From SXTU01 sp964496695 (GTDB lineage: Bacteria; Verrucomicrobiota; Verrucomicrobiia; Limisphaerales; SXTU01): 64,000 bases of DNA. Shown here piece by piece: positions 23,820-34,822 of the stretch. A program made the translations under genes and the position numbers. The DNA lies in the NCBI GenBank assembly GCA_964496695.1, contig CAZCBE010000002.1, positions 129,071 to 193,070 of the forward strand, given 5' to 3'. The stretch's first letter is position 1; every line of letters starts with the position of its first letter. The notes under the pieces are model-generated. The model saw nothing but the letters and a program-made list of their open reading frames with translations, had not been told where the DNA came from and did not search any database.

Positions 23820-24167
23820 ATGGCAATGACGTGGATGTTCCTGCTCGTTGTTTTCTTCGCGCTGTGCATGTTCGGTGCGGTCATTGCCGTGATGGTGGCC
23901 GTCTTCCGCGCGGCCAGCCGGTCATCAGGAAATCCGCCTGGTGCCACGAAGCCCTCCACCGACGACGGCCACGTTTTCATTCCGCCCATCCTGCCCGGGG
24001 ACGACTCGGTTCACCGCCAGCATCAGATTCACCAGACGATGACGGATGCCTCCTCGCCCGCGCCGTCCATGCCGACCAGTTCCTTCGACAGCAGTCCTGC
24101 TTCATCGTCGTTTGACAGCGGAAGTTCCGCGCCGAGTTGTGATTCGAGCGGTCAGGGCTGCGGGTAG
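23820..24167 (+). CDS. Small single-pass membrane protein with Ser/Cys-rich tail
   Basis: The 115-residue protein starts with one long hydrophobic helix (MTWMFLLVVFFALCMFGAVI). A polar region follows, with a His-rich patch (VHRQHQIHQT) and a Ser-rich tail containing SFDSS repeats and ending CDSSGQGCG. I do not recognise a family. I chose ATG 23820 (ATG 23826 is possible) because the earlier frame crosses a repeat. The stop TAG is within GTAGCCG, which looks like a repeat foot. Confidence 0.6.
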   Translation: MAMTWMFLLVVFFALCMFGAVIAVMVAVFRAASRSSGNPPGATKPSTDDGHVFIPPILPGDDSVHRQHQIHQTMTDASSPAPSMPTSSFDSSPASSSFDSGSSAPSCDSSGQGCG

Positions 24168-24174
24168 CCGCCGG

Positions 24175-24267
24175 GCAAGCGAGGACGCTTGCGGCACGGC
24201 CGGCCAGAGGCCGGCGCTACTGTAGCGCCCGCGTCCCGCGGGCCGTGCCGCCGGCGTCCTCGCCGGC
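24175..24267. repeat. Composite hairpin element, class 2b (CTAC-T-GTAG centre)
   Basis: The left half read on the minus strand is GTAGC, GCCGGCC-TCT-GGCCGGC and then GCAAGCGTCCTCGCTTGC. The right half is GTAGC, GCCCGCG-TCC-CGCGGGC and then GCCGGCGTCCTCGCCGGC. The feet meet at 24217-24225. All four hairpins have perfect or near-perfect stems and three-base TCT/TCC-type loops. Confidence 0.87.
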
Positions 24268-24360
24268 CCGGGGCGCGTGAGCACCAGGGCGCTCCTCATT
24301 TTCAGTTCCCCGGCCTTCCGCATTGCGCGTTCGCTCCCTCCTCCGTTACAACCGCCCGTC

Positions 24361-24963
24361 ATGATTTCGTTTTTGCACGGCAAGCTGGTGGACGCGCTGC
24401 CCACGCAGGTCATCGTGGAAGTCCACGGCGTCGGCTACGAGGTGCTCATCCCGTTGTCGTCCTTCGACAAGCTCCCCGCCCCCGGCGGCGAGGTGCATCT
24501 GCTCACGCACCTCGTCGTGCGTGAGGATGCCCACATACTCTACGGCTTCATGTCGGCGGCGGAGCGCGAGCTGTTCCGCATGTTGATCAACACCGTCAGC
24601 GGCATTGGCCCGAAGATCGCGCTCAATGTCCTCAGCGGCATGAACCCGGTCGCATTCCGTGGTGCGGTGGCCGGCAACGATGTGAAGGCGCTCTCCTCCA
24701 TCTCCGGTGTCGGCCGGAAAACCGCCGAGCGCATTGTCGTCGAACTGAAGGACAAGATCGGAGCCGCCGGGGTGTGGGAAGCCAGCAGCGCGGAACGCGC
24801 CGTGCCCGCCGGTGACCAGCGGCTGCACGATGCCGTCCTCGCATTGGTGGCGCTGGGCTTCAAACAGCCCGAGGCCCACGAGACCGTCCGCGCCGCGCAG
24901 GCCATGCTTGGCGAGAAGGCGACGGTGGAGGAACTCGTGCGCGCGGCGTTGAAGAAAGGCTAG
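24361..24963 (+). CDS. ruvA: Holliday junction branch migration protein RuvA
   Basis: RuvA tetramers bind Holliday junctions and recruit the RuvB motor. The 200-residue length is standard. Domain I starts MISFLHGKLV with VHGVGYEVLIPLSSF. Domain II holds helix-hairpin-helix motifs (SGIGPKIALNVLSG and SGVGRKTAERIVVELKDK). Domain III (residues about 150-200) ends EELVRAALKKG. ATG 24361 matches the family N-terminus. ruvB and ruvC are not in the window. Confidence 0.96.
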   Translation: MISFLHGKLVDALPTQVIVEVHGVGYEVLIPLSSFDKLPAPGGEVHLLTHLVVREDAHILYGFMSAAERELFRMLINTVSGIGPKIALNVLSGMNPVAFRGAVAGNDVKALSSISGVGRKTAERIVVELKDKIGAAGVWEASSAERAVPAGDQRLHDAVLALVALGFKQPEAHETVRAAQAMLGEKATVEELVRAALKKG

Positions 24964-24968
24964 CGGGA

Positions 24969-25097
24969 ATGACCAGTTCTCAATTCTCAATGACCAATGA
25001 ATGTTCAATGTCCAATGCCCAGACTCCGGGCAGACGCATGGGCCGGCATTCGGCCTTGGGCATCCATCGGTCATTGGTCATTGGTCATTGGTCATTC
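24969..25097. repeat. Inverted repeat with 7-bp iterated arms (TCATTGG type)
   Basis: The left arm runs in 7-base steps (TTCTCAA, TTCTCAA, TGACCAA, TGAATGT, TCAATGT, CCAATGC). The right arm has TCATTGG three times followed by TCATTCT. It fills the space between ruvA and the acyltransferase, and its right arm ends 5 bases before the acyltransferase ATG, so it forms that gene's leader. Confidence 0.85.
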
Positions 25098-25101
25098 TGA
25101 A

Positions 25102-25800
25102 ATGCCTCCTCCGCCCGCCATCAAGTCCTCCGCGCCGGTCATTCCGCATCGGGCGAAGTGGCATGGTCGTCTTGCTGCGCGGTTGATCTGGGCGGCGGCC
25201 AGTTCGGTTTCAGCGACCCTGCGCTGGAGCTGGAAGGATGAGACGAATCTCTTCGAGAACGGCGGCAAGGAACCGGTGATCTTCTGTCTCTGGCACAATC
25301 GCCTCGCCCTCTCGCTGATCCTCTTCCGCCGCTACGTCCAGTGGCGGCAGCCGCAGCGCAAGCTCGCCGCGCTGGTCAGCGCGAGCCGCGATGGCGGGAT
25401 GCTCGCGCATGTGCTGGAGCTGTTCGATGTGGAGCCGGTGCGTGGCTCGTCGAGCCGCCGCGGTCCGCAGGCCCTGCGCGAACTGGTCTCCGCCGGCGAG
25501 CGCGGCCGTGACTTGGCCATTACGCCGGATGGCCCGCGCGGTCCCTGCTACGTGGTGCAGGAGGGCATTGTTTCCCTCGCGCAACTCACCGGGATGACCA
25601 TCGTCCCGGCCTCCTTCCGCCTGAGCTGGAAATGGCAGTTGAAGACGTGGGACCGCTTCCAAGTCCCCATTCCCTTCGCGCGCTGCGAAGTCCACCTCGG
25701 CCAGCCGGTTAAAATCCCTCGCGAAGCCGATGACGCCGAGCGCGAACGCCTGCGTGCTGAACTGGAAGCCCGGATGAAGGCCATCACGCGGGATGCGTGA
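25102..25800 (+). CDS. Lysophospholipid acyltransferase-like protein (DUF374)
   Basis: The 232-residue protein is of the DUF374 type, related to LPLAT acyltransferases. Visible motifs are EPVIFCLWHNRLALSLIL (the site of the family His), ASRDGGMLAHVLE, RGSSSRRGPQALREL and the conserved AITPDGPRGP. Members are thought to act on lipid A/Kdo or membrane lipid precursors; the acceptor here is unknown. ATG 25102 is preferred over an upstream Met that lies in a 7-bp repeat array. It may be co-transcribed with ruvA. Confidence 0.83.
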   Translation: MPPPPAIKSSAPVIPHRAKWHGRLAARLIWAAASSVSATLRWSWKDETNLFENGGKEPVIFCLWHNRLALSLILFRRYVQWRQPQRKLAALVSASRDGGMLAHVLELFDVEPVRGSSSRRGPQALRELVSAGERGRDLAITPDGPRGPCYVVQEGIVSLAQLTGMTIVPASFRLSWKWQLKTWDRFQVPIPFARCEVHLGQPVKIPREADDAERERLRAELEARMKAITRDA

Positions 25801-25907
25801 CCGTTAAGGCGGACACGCCTGTCCGCCGTTGCTGGTAGGGCGCGTCTCTCCCCAGCGCGCCGCTGAACCGTTCGGACACGCAACCGGCACAGGGTTTCGG
25901 TCTCAGA

Positions 25908-27167
25908 CTACTTCAAGCCCACCGCATACAGCGACTCAAACCCGCGCAGATAAATCCGCCCGCCTGCGATGGCCGGCGAGGCTGTGAACTGATCGGGCAG
26001 CTTGTTCTTCACCAAGATTTCCAGCTTCTCGCCCGGCTTCACCACGGTGACGGTCCCGTCCTTGGCCGTGAGGAGAAGCTTGCCATCCGCGATGACCGGC
26101 GAGGCGCGGTAGGTTCCCGCGTGAAAACGCTCGGAGAAGAACTGCTTGCCGGTCTTCGCATCCAGGCAGGTGAGCACGCCGTTCTCGCGGCAGAGGAACA
26201 CTTTGCCTTCATACACCACGGGGGAGGGAACGTCCGGCGTGCCGTTGGGCACCCGCCACGCCTCACCCTGGCCGCCGGCGCTGATGACGCCGGTCGCATC
26301 CGGCGACACGCCAACGATGGCTCCGTTCTTCGCGGTCGGAATCACAATGAGGTCCGCGACCGCGACCGGGGAAGTGACGAAACGCAGCGTGGCGTTGTAG
26401 CGGTCCTTCGGATTCAGGTCGCCGAGCCGCCAGATTTCTTTCCCGTCGGCGAGGCTGTGCGCGATGGCGTAGTCGTTGCCGTGGGTGATAAGGCGGGCGT
26501 CCTTGCCGCGAACCCAGAGGCAGGGTGTGGCGTAGGAGTTCAGGCACTCGGCCTTGCCATCGCTCGGGCGGTTCGCCTTCCAAACCTCCTTGCCGGTGGC
26601 CGCGTCCAGCGCAATGACGGCCTGGAGGCGCGGGTGAATGAACTGCAGGTAAAGCCGGCCCTCGTGCAGCAACGGCGTGCTGTGCATGCCGAAGTCGTAG
26701 CTGAACTTGCCGTAACGCTCCTGCGCGTTGATGCGCCAGACTTCCTTCCCGCTGAAGTCAAACGCCGCGAAGTCCCCGCTGCCGAAGAGGGCGAAGACCA
26801 GCTTGCCGTCCGTGCAGGGCGAGGAGGACGCACTGTTGCCTTCGCCGCCGCGCGCCTTGGAACTGCCCTCGCCCAGCTTGCGCCGCCACTGCTCCTTGCC
26901 ATCCGTGCCGAGGCACAGGAGCAGCAGTTCATTGCCCGCCTCGCTCGTGAGGAAGATGCGGTCACCCCAGACGGCGGGCGTGGCGGAGGCCATGCCGGGC
27001 ATCGCCGCCTTCCACAGCACGTTCTTGGTGTCGCTCCATTCCGTGGGCAGGCCGGTCTCGCGGCTGACGGCGTCGTGCTGCGCCCCGCGCCACTGCGGCC
27101 AGTGATCGGCGCGGGCAAACACGGCGGACAGCACGAGCAGGGCGGTGGAAAGCAGGCGGTAGTTCAT
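25908..27167 (-). CDS. Secreted PQQ-type (BamB-like) beta-propeller protein
   Basis: The protein has 419 residues with a signal peptide (LLSTALLVLSAVFARAD) followed directly by HWPQWRGAQHDAVS, the usual start of PVC outer-membrane-protein-assembly-like propellers. Blades carry the PQQ-repeat signature in varying form: IALDAATGKEVWK, DFSGKEVWRIN and CLDAKTGKQFFSERF. No catalytic residues of quinoprotein dehydrogenases are obvious, so it may be a scaffold or binding protein. It lies 138 bases downstream of a Gfo/Idh gene on the same strand. Confidence 0.82.
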   Translation of the reverse strand: MNYRLLSTALLVLSAVFARADHWPQWRGAQHDAVSRETGLPTEWSDTKNVLWKAAMPGMASATPAVWGDRIFLTSEAGNELLLLCLGTDGKEQWRRKLGEGSSKARGGEGNSASSSPCTDGKLVFALFGSGDFAAFDFSGKEVWRINAQERYGKFSYDFGMHSTPLLHEGRLYLQFIHPRLQAVIALDAATGKEVWKANRPSDGKAECLNSYATPCLWVRGKDARLITHGNDYAIAHSLADGKEIWRLGDLNPKDRYNATLRFVTSPVAVADLIVIPTAKNGAIVGVSPDATGVISAGGQGEAWRVPNGTPDVPSPVVYEGKVFLCRENGVLTCLDAKTGKQFFSERFHAGTYRASPVIADGKLLLTAKDGTVTVVKPGEKLEILVKNKLPDQFTASPAIAGGRIYLRGFESLYAVGLK

Positions 27168-27305
27168 GAGCGGAGTTATGACGGTTGGATCGCCAAGCGG
27201 CTTCAGCTTCTACGCAATGCTGGTGGGTAAAATGACGAGAGCGGTGACAAGTCACCGCTCTCGAAAGCCTGCTGAGATGTGCGAGCCCGCCGCTCTTGGG
27301 CGAAC

Positions 27306-28625
27306 TCAGATGAACTGCGTCTGCCCCGGCATGGCCACGGGCGCGACGGGCAGCTTCATGTCCCACTGGATGTTCTTCGGGAAGGTTTCCTCTTTCGAGT
27401 TGAGCGCCATTTCCGAGGTGATTTCCTTACCGGTGTAGGCGGCCATGCGCGCCATGATGGCGGCGAGGGAGGACTTGATCATCCGGTCACCGGCGTTGAT
27501 GGGCTTGCCGGCGCGGATGCTCGCATACAGCTCGTCGTGCTCGGTCTGGTAGCCGTTCTGGGTCTTGTCGCCGTTCCAGCGCCAGCGGTTCTCGCCGGTG
27601 ATGACGTGGCGCTTGCTGCCGCTCTCGCCTTCATAAACGCCCTTGGTGCCGAAGACCGTGTCCGTGTTGGCCTGCGCGCAGCGGTCGAACTGGCGGCAGA
27701 AGTGGTAGCCCTTCACGCCGCTGGGCCATTTGTATTCCGCGGAGAAGTGGTCGTAGATGTTGCCGTATTCGCCGCCAGCCTCGCCGGGGCGCACCTGCCG
27801 GCCGCCGGTGCAGATCACGCTCTCGGGCAGTTCGTCCTTCATCGTCCACATCATCTTGTCAATCGAGTGGACCGCCTGCTCCACGATGTGGTCGCCGGAG
27901 AGCCAGGTGAAGTAATACCAGCGGCGGATCTGCCATTCGAGATCGGTCTTGGTGTTCGTGCGGTTCCACTTGGGATACCGGTCCACCGCGCCGGTGTAGT
28001 AGCTGGAGTAGATCGCGTGGAGGTCGCCCAGCGCGCCGTCGTGAATCTTGTTGTAGGCGTCGCGGTTGGCCTGGGTCCAGCGCCAGACGAAGCCGTCCAC
28101 GATGGCGAGGTTCTTCTGCTTCGCCAGCTTGATGCTCTCCATCACCGAGCGCACGCCGGGGCCGTCCACGGCCATCGGTTTCTCGGCGAAGACGTGCTTG
28201 CCCGCCTCGATGGCCGCGCGGATGTGCTGCGGACGGAAGCCGGGGGAAGTGGTCAGCAGCACGACATCAATGCCGCTGTTGAGCACCTTTTGGAATGCGT
28301 CCAGGCCGGTGAACTGGCGCTCCTGCGTGACGTTGATCTTCTTCGGGTCGTCCTTGAACTGCGCCTTGAGCGACTCCAGCCCGGCGTCCACCTTGTCCTG
28401 GAAGATGTCGCCCATGGCCCACATCTCGACGTTGCTGTCCGCGCGCAGGGTCTGGTTGGCCGCGCCGGTGCCGCGCCCGCCGCAGCCCACCCAGCCGATC
28501 TTGATCTTGTCGCCTGCGGCGGCCGCGTTGGCGACGTGGGGGAAGTAAACAGCCGCCGCGACAGCCCCGCTGGCGGCAGCGGAGGTCTTGACGAATTCAC
28601 GACGGGAGGCAGGAGGTGTGTTCAT
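27306..28625 (-). CDS. Tat-exported Gfo/Idh/MocA family oxidoreductase
   Basis: The 439-residue protein begins with a Tat signal (SRREFVKTSAAASGAVAAAV, cleavage near ANA). The Rossmann fold (IGWVGCGGRGTGAANQ) and the EKP motif (HVFAEKPMAVDGPG) follow. The C-terminal domain includes WRWTQANRDAYNK and GGEYGNIYDHFSAEY. Exported Gfo/Idh enzymes of this type are numerous in Verrucomicrobiota and Planctomycetota and probably modify sugars in the periplasm; the substrate is unknown. ATG 28625 gives the proper signal peptide. A 6-bp-type repeat lies immediately upstream. Confidence 0.86.
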   Translation of the reverse strand: MNTPPASRREFVKTSAAASGAVAAAVYFPHVANAAAAGDKIKIGWVGCGGRGTGAANQTLRADSNVEMWAMGDIFQDKVDAGLESLKAQFKDDPKKINVTQERQFTGLDAFQKVLNSGIDVVLLTTSPGFRPQHIRAAIEAGKHVFAEKPMAVDGPGVRSVMESIKLAKQKNLAIVDGFVWRWTQANRDAYNKIHDGALGDLHAIYSSYYTGAVDRYPKWNRTNTKTDLEWQIRRWYYFTWLSGDHIVEQAVHSIDKMMWTMKDELPESVICTGGRQVRPGEAGGEYGNIYDHFSAEYKWPSGVKGYHFCRQFDRCAQANTDTVFGTKGVYEGESGSKRHVITGENRWRWNGDKTQNGYQTEHDELYASIRAGKPINAGDRMIKSSLAAIMARMAAYTGKEITSEMALNSKEETFPKNIQWDMKLPVAPVAMPGQTQFI

Positions 28626-28690
28626 TTGATGTGCGAAATGTGAGAGTGGTTTAGAGGACGGGCAGGGCACCGTCAAGCCCGGTGCTCCGG

Positions 28691-28762
28691 AGCAGGATCA
28701 GGATCAAGATCAGGAGCATGAAATTGGACTCCTGCTCGTAATCCTGATCCTGATTCTAATCC
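28691..28762. repeat. Inverted repeat with 6-bp iterated arms (GGATCA type)
   Basis: The left arm AGCAGGATCAGGATCAAGAT is continued by CAGGAGCA; the right arm starts CCTGCTCGTAATCCTGATCC. It is the same family as 19238-19321 and lies between the Gfo/Idh start and the 3' end of oxyR. Confidence 0.85.
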
Positions 28763-28843
28763 AGCCGTGGGCTGCGAAGTGGTTAGCAGTCCACTCCCTC
28801 TGCGCGGAGCAAGGGGCGAGGGTTGGGATGGGTTCGCTCAGCG

Positions 28844-29722
28844 TCACTCCGTCACTCGCAGACACTTCAGAAACTCCCGGGCCGCACGTCCAGGAGGCCG
28901 CTGTCGTAGCCATAGCGCGATCACCGTGCGCCGAGGGCGTGCGTCCGCGAGCGGGCGATAGACCGGGCGTTTGACCGGCCCCGAGTCGCACGCCATGCGC
29001 GGCACGAGCGAGATGCCCAGCCCCGCCGCCACCAGGGCCTGGATCGTTTCGATCTGCGCGCTGCGGCAACTGACGGTCGGCCGGAAATCCTGGCGATGGC
29101 AAAAATCCAGCACCTGATCACCCAGGCAATGGCCCTCCTTCATCAGGATGAAACGCTCGCCCTCCAGGTCCGCGAGGTTGATCGCCTTCCGTCGTGCCAG
29201 CCGGTGGCGCGGGGGAACGGCCAGCAGCAGTTCCTCCTCAAACAGCGTCTCCATGTCGAAGCGCACGTCTGTGATCGGCAGGCTGACGACGGCGAAGTCC
29301 ACCTCGCCCTCGGCCAGCATCACCAGCATGCGCGCCGTGGTGTCCTCCTGCACGATGATCTGCACGCCGGGGAACAGCGCCGCAAACCGCCCCACCGCCG
29401 CCGGCAGCAGATACGGCGCGATGGTCGGCAACGCCCCGACGCAGACGGTGCCGCTGGCCAGTTCCTTGGCTTCCCGCGCCTCGCGTCCGGCGGACTCCAC
29501 TTCATCCAGGATGCGGGTGGCCCGGCGCACGAAGCCTTCGCCCACCGGCGTGAGCTGGGCGCGCTGGCGCAGCCGGTCGAAGAGCGGCTCGCCCAGTTCC
29601 TCCTCCAGTTTCAAGATTTGCTGGCTGAGCGACGGCTGCGAGACGTGGCACTGCTCCGCCGCGCGGGAGAAGTTTCCCGTCCGCGCCACGGCGAGCACAT
29701 AGCGGAGCTGCTGGAGTTCCAT
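28844..29722 (-). CDS. oxyR: Hydrogen-peroxide sensor OxyR, LysR family
   Basis: The 292-residue LysR regulator has an N-terminal winged helix (NFSRAAEQCHVSQPSLSQQI). The effector domain contains KEGHCLGDQVLDFCHR, which places Cys at residues 199 and 208, the same numbers as the peroxidatic and resolving Cys of E. coli OxyR. Oxidation to a disulfide would switch it on. It is divergent from katG, a common arrangement. A four-part OxyR operator overlaps its own start codon (29721-29757), which suggests autorepression. Confidence 0.93.
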   Translation of the reverse strand: MELQQLRYVLAVARTGNFSRAAEQCHVSQPSLSQQILKLEEELGEPLFDRLRQRAQLTPVGEGFVRRATRILDEVESAGREAREAKELASGTVCVGALPTIAPYLLPAAVGRFAALFPGVQIIVQEDTTARMLVMLAEGEVDFAVVSLPITDVRFDMETLFEEELLLAVPPRHRLARRKAINLADLEGERFILMKEGHCLGDQVLDFCHRQDFRPTVSCRSAQIETIQALVAAGLGISLVPRMACDSGPVKRPVYRPLADARPRRTVIALWLRQRPPGRAAREFLKCLRVTE

Positions 29723-29757
29723 AGGCTGCGCCTATGGTGGCCGTAGGAAACAAGTAT
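29721..29757. promoter_or_regulatory. Predicted OxyR operator between oxyR and katG
   Basis: Four tetranucleotides with 7-base spacing are present: ATAG (29721), CTAT (29732), GTAG (29743) and GTAT (29754). The known OxyR consensus is ATAG-N7-CTAT-N7-ATAG-N7-CTAT. The first half is perfect and the second is degenerate. The site covers the oxyR start codon and ends where the proposed katG -35 begins. Confidence 0.7.
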
Positions 29758-29787
29758 TTCAACCACGCGCCTTCAACTGGGCATAGT
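29758..29787 (+). promoter_or_regulatory. Possible katG promoter
   Basis: TTCAAC (29758-29763) and CATAGT (29782-29787) are separated by 18 bases and could serve as weak -35 and -10 boxes abutting the OxyR operator, the geometry used by OxyR for activation. The implied leader of about 200 bases before katG is long. This is an inspection-level call only. Confidence 0.35.
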
Positions 29788-29996
29788 GTGTCCTGTTACG
29801 CACAGTTCTCATGGCTCAAGCAAACCATCAACCCGGTTCCGTAGCGCAGCTCACCTCCGTTTATGGCACGCTGACCTGCGCCTACGCCGTCTCAACCTTC
29901 CCGCCGGCGGTCAGTAGTTGACCCCCTTGCGCAGTCGCGCCGAACCCTTGCAACTTGTCCACCGAATCTAGCTCAACCGACCAAAGGAAAATACAC

Positions 29997-32177
29997 ATGT
30001 CAACCGAAGCACAATGCCCGTTCCATCAAACCGCCGGCGGCGGCACCACCAACCAAGACTGGTGGCCGAACCAGTTGAAGGTCGAGCTGCTGCACCAGCA
30101 TTCCGCCAAGTCCAATCCTTTGGGCGAGGCCTTCGACTATGCCAAGGAGTTCAAGCGCCTCGACCTGGCGGCGGTGAAACAGGACCTCGCCGCGTTGATG
30201 ACGGATTCGCAGGAGTGGTGGCCGGCGGACTTCGGCCACTATGGCCCGTTCTTCATCCGCATGGCTTGGCACAGCGCCGGCACCTACCGCACCGGGGACG
30301 GGCGCGGCGGTGGCGGCCGGGGCCAGCAGCGTTTCGCGCCGCTCAATAGCTGGCCGGACAACGTGAGCCTGGACAAGGCGCGCCGCCTGCTCTGGCCGAT
30401 CAAGCAGAAGTATGGGCAGAAGATTTCCTGGGCTGACCTGATGATCCTCACGGGCAATGTCGCCCTCGAAACGATGGGCTTCAAGACGTTCGGTTTTGGC
30501 GGTGGCCGCGAGGATGTCTGGGAACCGGACCACGACGTCTATTGGGGCAAGGAGAAGATCTGGTTGGATGACCAGCGTTACTCTGGCGACCGGGCGCTCG
30601 AAAACCCGCTCGCCGCCGTGCAGATGGGGCTGATCTACGTCAATCCCCAAGGCCCGAACGGAAACCCTGATCCGGTTGCTGCGGCGCGGGACATCCGCGA
30701 GACCTTCGCCCGCATGGCCATGAACGACGAGGAGACGGTGGCGCTCATCGCCGGCGGCCATAGTTTCGGCAAGACGCACGGCGCGGGCCCGGCCACCCAT
30801 GTGGGGCCTGATCCCGAAGCGGCCGGCCTTGAGGCGCAGGGCCTGGGCTGGAAGAGCAGCTTCGGCACCGGCAAGGGCGCCGACACGATCACCAGCGGCC
30901 TGGAAGTCACTTGGACCACCACACCGACGAAGTGGAGCAACAACTTTTTCGAGAACCTGTTCGGCTACGAATGGGAACTGACGAAGAGCCCCGCCGGGGC
31001 GCATCAGTGGACGCCGAAGAACGGTGCCGGCGATGGCAAGGTCCCGCACGCGCATGACGCGGCCAAGCGCATCGCGCCCTCCATGCTGACCACGGACCTC
31101 TCCCTGCGGTTCGACCCGGCCTACGAACAGATCTCGCGGCGCTTCCTGGAGCATCCCGACCAGTTTGCCGACGCTTTCGCCCGAGCCTGGTTCAAGCTGA
31201 CGCACCGTGACATGGGCCCGCGTGCGCGTTATCTCGGCGCGGAGGTTCCCGCCGAAGAACTCATCTGGCAGGACCCGATTCCGGCCGTGAACCATCCCTT
31301 GATTGACGCGTCGGACATCGCCTCCTTGAAAGGCACGATTCTCGCGTCCGGGCTGTCCGTCTCGGAACTGGTTTCCACTGCCTGGGCTTCGGCCTCCACG
31401 TTCCGTGGGTCCGACCGGCGCGGCGGAGCGAACGGCGCGCGCATTCGTCTGGCCCCGCAGAAGGATTGGGCAGTCAACCAGCCCGCTCAACTGGCCAAGG
31501 TGCTCAAGACACTGGAAGGCATCCAGAACGCGTTCAACGGCACGGCGGCTGGGGGCAAGCGAGTGTCGCTGGCGGACCTGATCGTGCTGGCTGGCTGCGC
31601 GGGCGTCGAGCAGGCGGCGAAGAATGCCGGCCACGAGGTGACGGTGCCCTTCACACCGGGCCGCATGGACGCCTCCCCGGAGCAGACCGATGCGGCTTCC
31701 TTCGCCGTGCTCGAACCCATCGCGGACGGTTTCCGCAATTACCTCAAGGGCAAATACACCGTGCCGGCCGAGGCGCTGCTGATTGACAAGGCCCAGTTGC
31801 TGACTCTCACCGCGCCTGAACTGACGGTGCTCGTGGGCGGGCTGCGCGTCCTGAAGGCCAATGCGGGAGGGACGCCGCACGGCGTCTTTACCAAGCGCCC
31901 GGAAGCGCTGACCAACGACTTCTTCGTGAACTTGCTCGACATGGGCACGGAGTGGAAGCCGGTCTCGCCCGATGCCGACACGTTCGATGGTCGGGATGTG
32001 AAAACGGGCCGGACCAAGTGGACCGGCACGCGGGTGGATCTGGTCTTCGGTTCCAATTCCCAGCTCCGTGCGCTGGCTGAAGTCTATGGCTGTGCCGACT
32101 CAGAAAAGAAGTTCGTTCAGGACTTCGTGGCGGCGTGGGACAAGGTGATGAATCTGGATCGCGTCGATCGCGCTTAA
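29997..32177 (+). CDS. katG: Catalase-peroxidase
   Basis: KatG is a haem enzyme that destroys hydrogen peroxide by catalase and peroxidase activities. The 726-residue length is standard. The distal site RMAWHSAGTYR holds the Arg/Trp/His triad. The Tyr and Met of the Met-Tyr-Trp adduct are in MGLIYVNPQGPNGNPDPV and ARMAMNDEE. The proximal His is in GGHSFGKTHGAGP. The C-terminal pseudo-domain is present. ATG 29997 follows an AAAGGA ribosome-binding site 9 bases upstream; the frame is open to 29955. It is divergent from oxyR and presumably induced by it. Confidence 0.97.
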   Translation: MSTEAQCPFHQTAGGGTTNQDWWPNQLKVELLHQHSAKSNPLGEAFDYAKEFKRLDLAAVKQDLAALMTDSQEWWPADFGHYGPFFIRMAWHSAGTYRTGDGRGGGGRGQQRFAPLNSWPDNVSLDKARRLLWPIKQKYGQKISWADLMILTGNVALETMGFKTFGFGGGREDVWEPDHDVYWGKEKIWLDDQRYSGDRALENPLAAVQMGLIYVNPQGPNGNPDPVAAARDIRETFARMAMNDEETVALIAGGHSFGKTHGAGPATHVGPDPEAAGLEAQGLGWKSSFGTGKGADTITSGLEVTWTTTPTKWSNNFFENLFGYEWELTKSPAGAHQWTPKNGAGDGKVPHAHDAAKRIAPSMLTTDLSLRFDPAYEQISRRFLEHPDQFADAFARAWFKLTHRDMGPRARYLGAEVPAEELIWQDPIPAVNHPLIDASDIASLKGTILASGLSVSELVSTAWASASTFRGSDRRGGANGARIRLAPQKDWAVNQPAQLAKVLKTLEGIQNAFNGTAAGGKRVSLADLIVLAGCAGVEQAAKNAGHEVTVPFTPGRMDASPEQTDAASFAVLEPIADGFRNYLKGKYTVPAEALLIDKAQLLTLTAPELTVLVGGLRVLKANAGGTPHGVFTKRPEALTNDFFVNLLDMGTEWKPVSPDADTFDGRDVKTGRTKWTGTRVDLVFGSNSQLRALAEVYGCADSEKKFVQDFVAAWDKVMNLDRVDRA

Positions 32178-32225
32178 GCATTGAACCTCACCGGAGCCTT
32201 CGCAGGGAAGGCCACCGGACTCCCC

Positions 32226-32254
32226 GCCGCTCCGGGCAACCGGAGCGGCTTTCT
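32226..32254 (+). terminator. Rho-independent terminator after katG
   Basis: The stem GCCGCTCCGG (32226-32235) pairs with CCGGAGCGGC (32240-32249) around a GCAA tetraloop, followed by TTTCT. It lies 49 bases past the katG stop. Confidence 0.85.
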
Positions 32255-32263
32255 ATGTTGGTG

Positions 32264-32405
32264 GTAGGGTGAGACTCTGTCGAACCCTCGATACCGCGCC
32301 AGCGGTGCGAGCGAGGCGAGATTCTCTCTTTGCTGGGCGACTGAGATGCTCGCTCCTCTCGCCTCGCTACCGCTCGAGATGGGGCTCGACGGAGTCTCGC
32401 CCTAC
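32264..32405. repeat. Paired inverted element with GTAG feet (GTAGGG-GAGACTC type)
   Basis: The plus-strand foot is GTAGGGTGAGACTCTGTCG at 32264. The mirror arm on the minus strand is GTAGGGCGAGACTCCGTCG, ending at 32405. The inner part contains a second inverted pair around GCGAGGCGAGA/TCTCGCCTCGC. The minus-strand foot forms the TAG that appears to have been the former stop codon of the hopene cyclase gene. Confidence 0.8.
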
Positions 32406-32420
32406 CGGGGGGCGGTGGCT

Positions 32421-32468
32421 TCGAGCCGTGCGATGGCCTCCAGCGCGGCGACGGTGAAGACCGGTGGG
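32421..32468 (-). repeat. Direct repeat A: former 3' end of the hopene cyclase gene
   Basis: Over the core (32424-32462) it matches 32631-32669 with 3 mismatches in 39 bases, an offset of 207 bases (69 codons). Read on the minus strand in the cyclase frame it gives VFTVAALEAIARLEATAPR and then TAG, a plausible native C-terminus. The second copy encodes VFTVAALEAVARLE inside the present gene. Confidence 0.8.
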
Positions 32469-32569
32469 AGGAGTAAGGTGGAGGTAGGCATCCTGCCTGC
32501 CGTAGAGGGCGGCATCTCGCCGCCCGGCCAGGGAACGGAGGTCTATAAATCGTCCAGCAATCCACGCTT

Positions 32570-34822
<2,253 letters not shown>

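Noticed and set aside
30000..31880. Long minus-strand ORF opposite katG
   Set aside because: It is an antisense shadow of a certain gene, with an Arg/Gly/His-rich sequence and no family motif.
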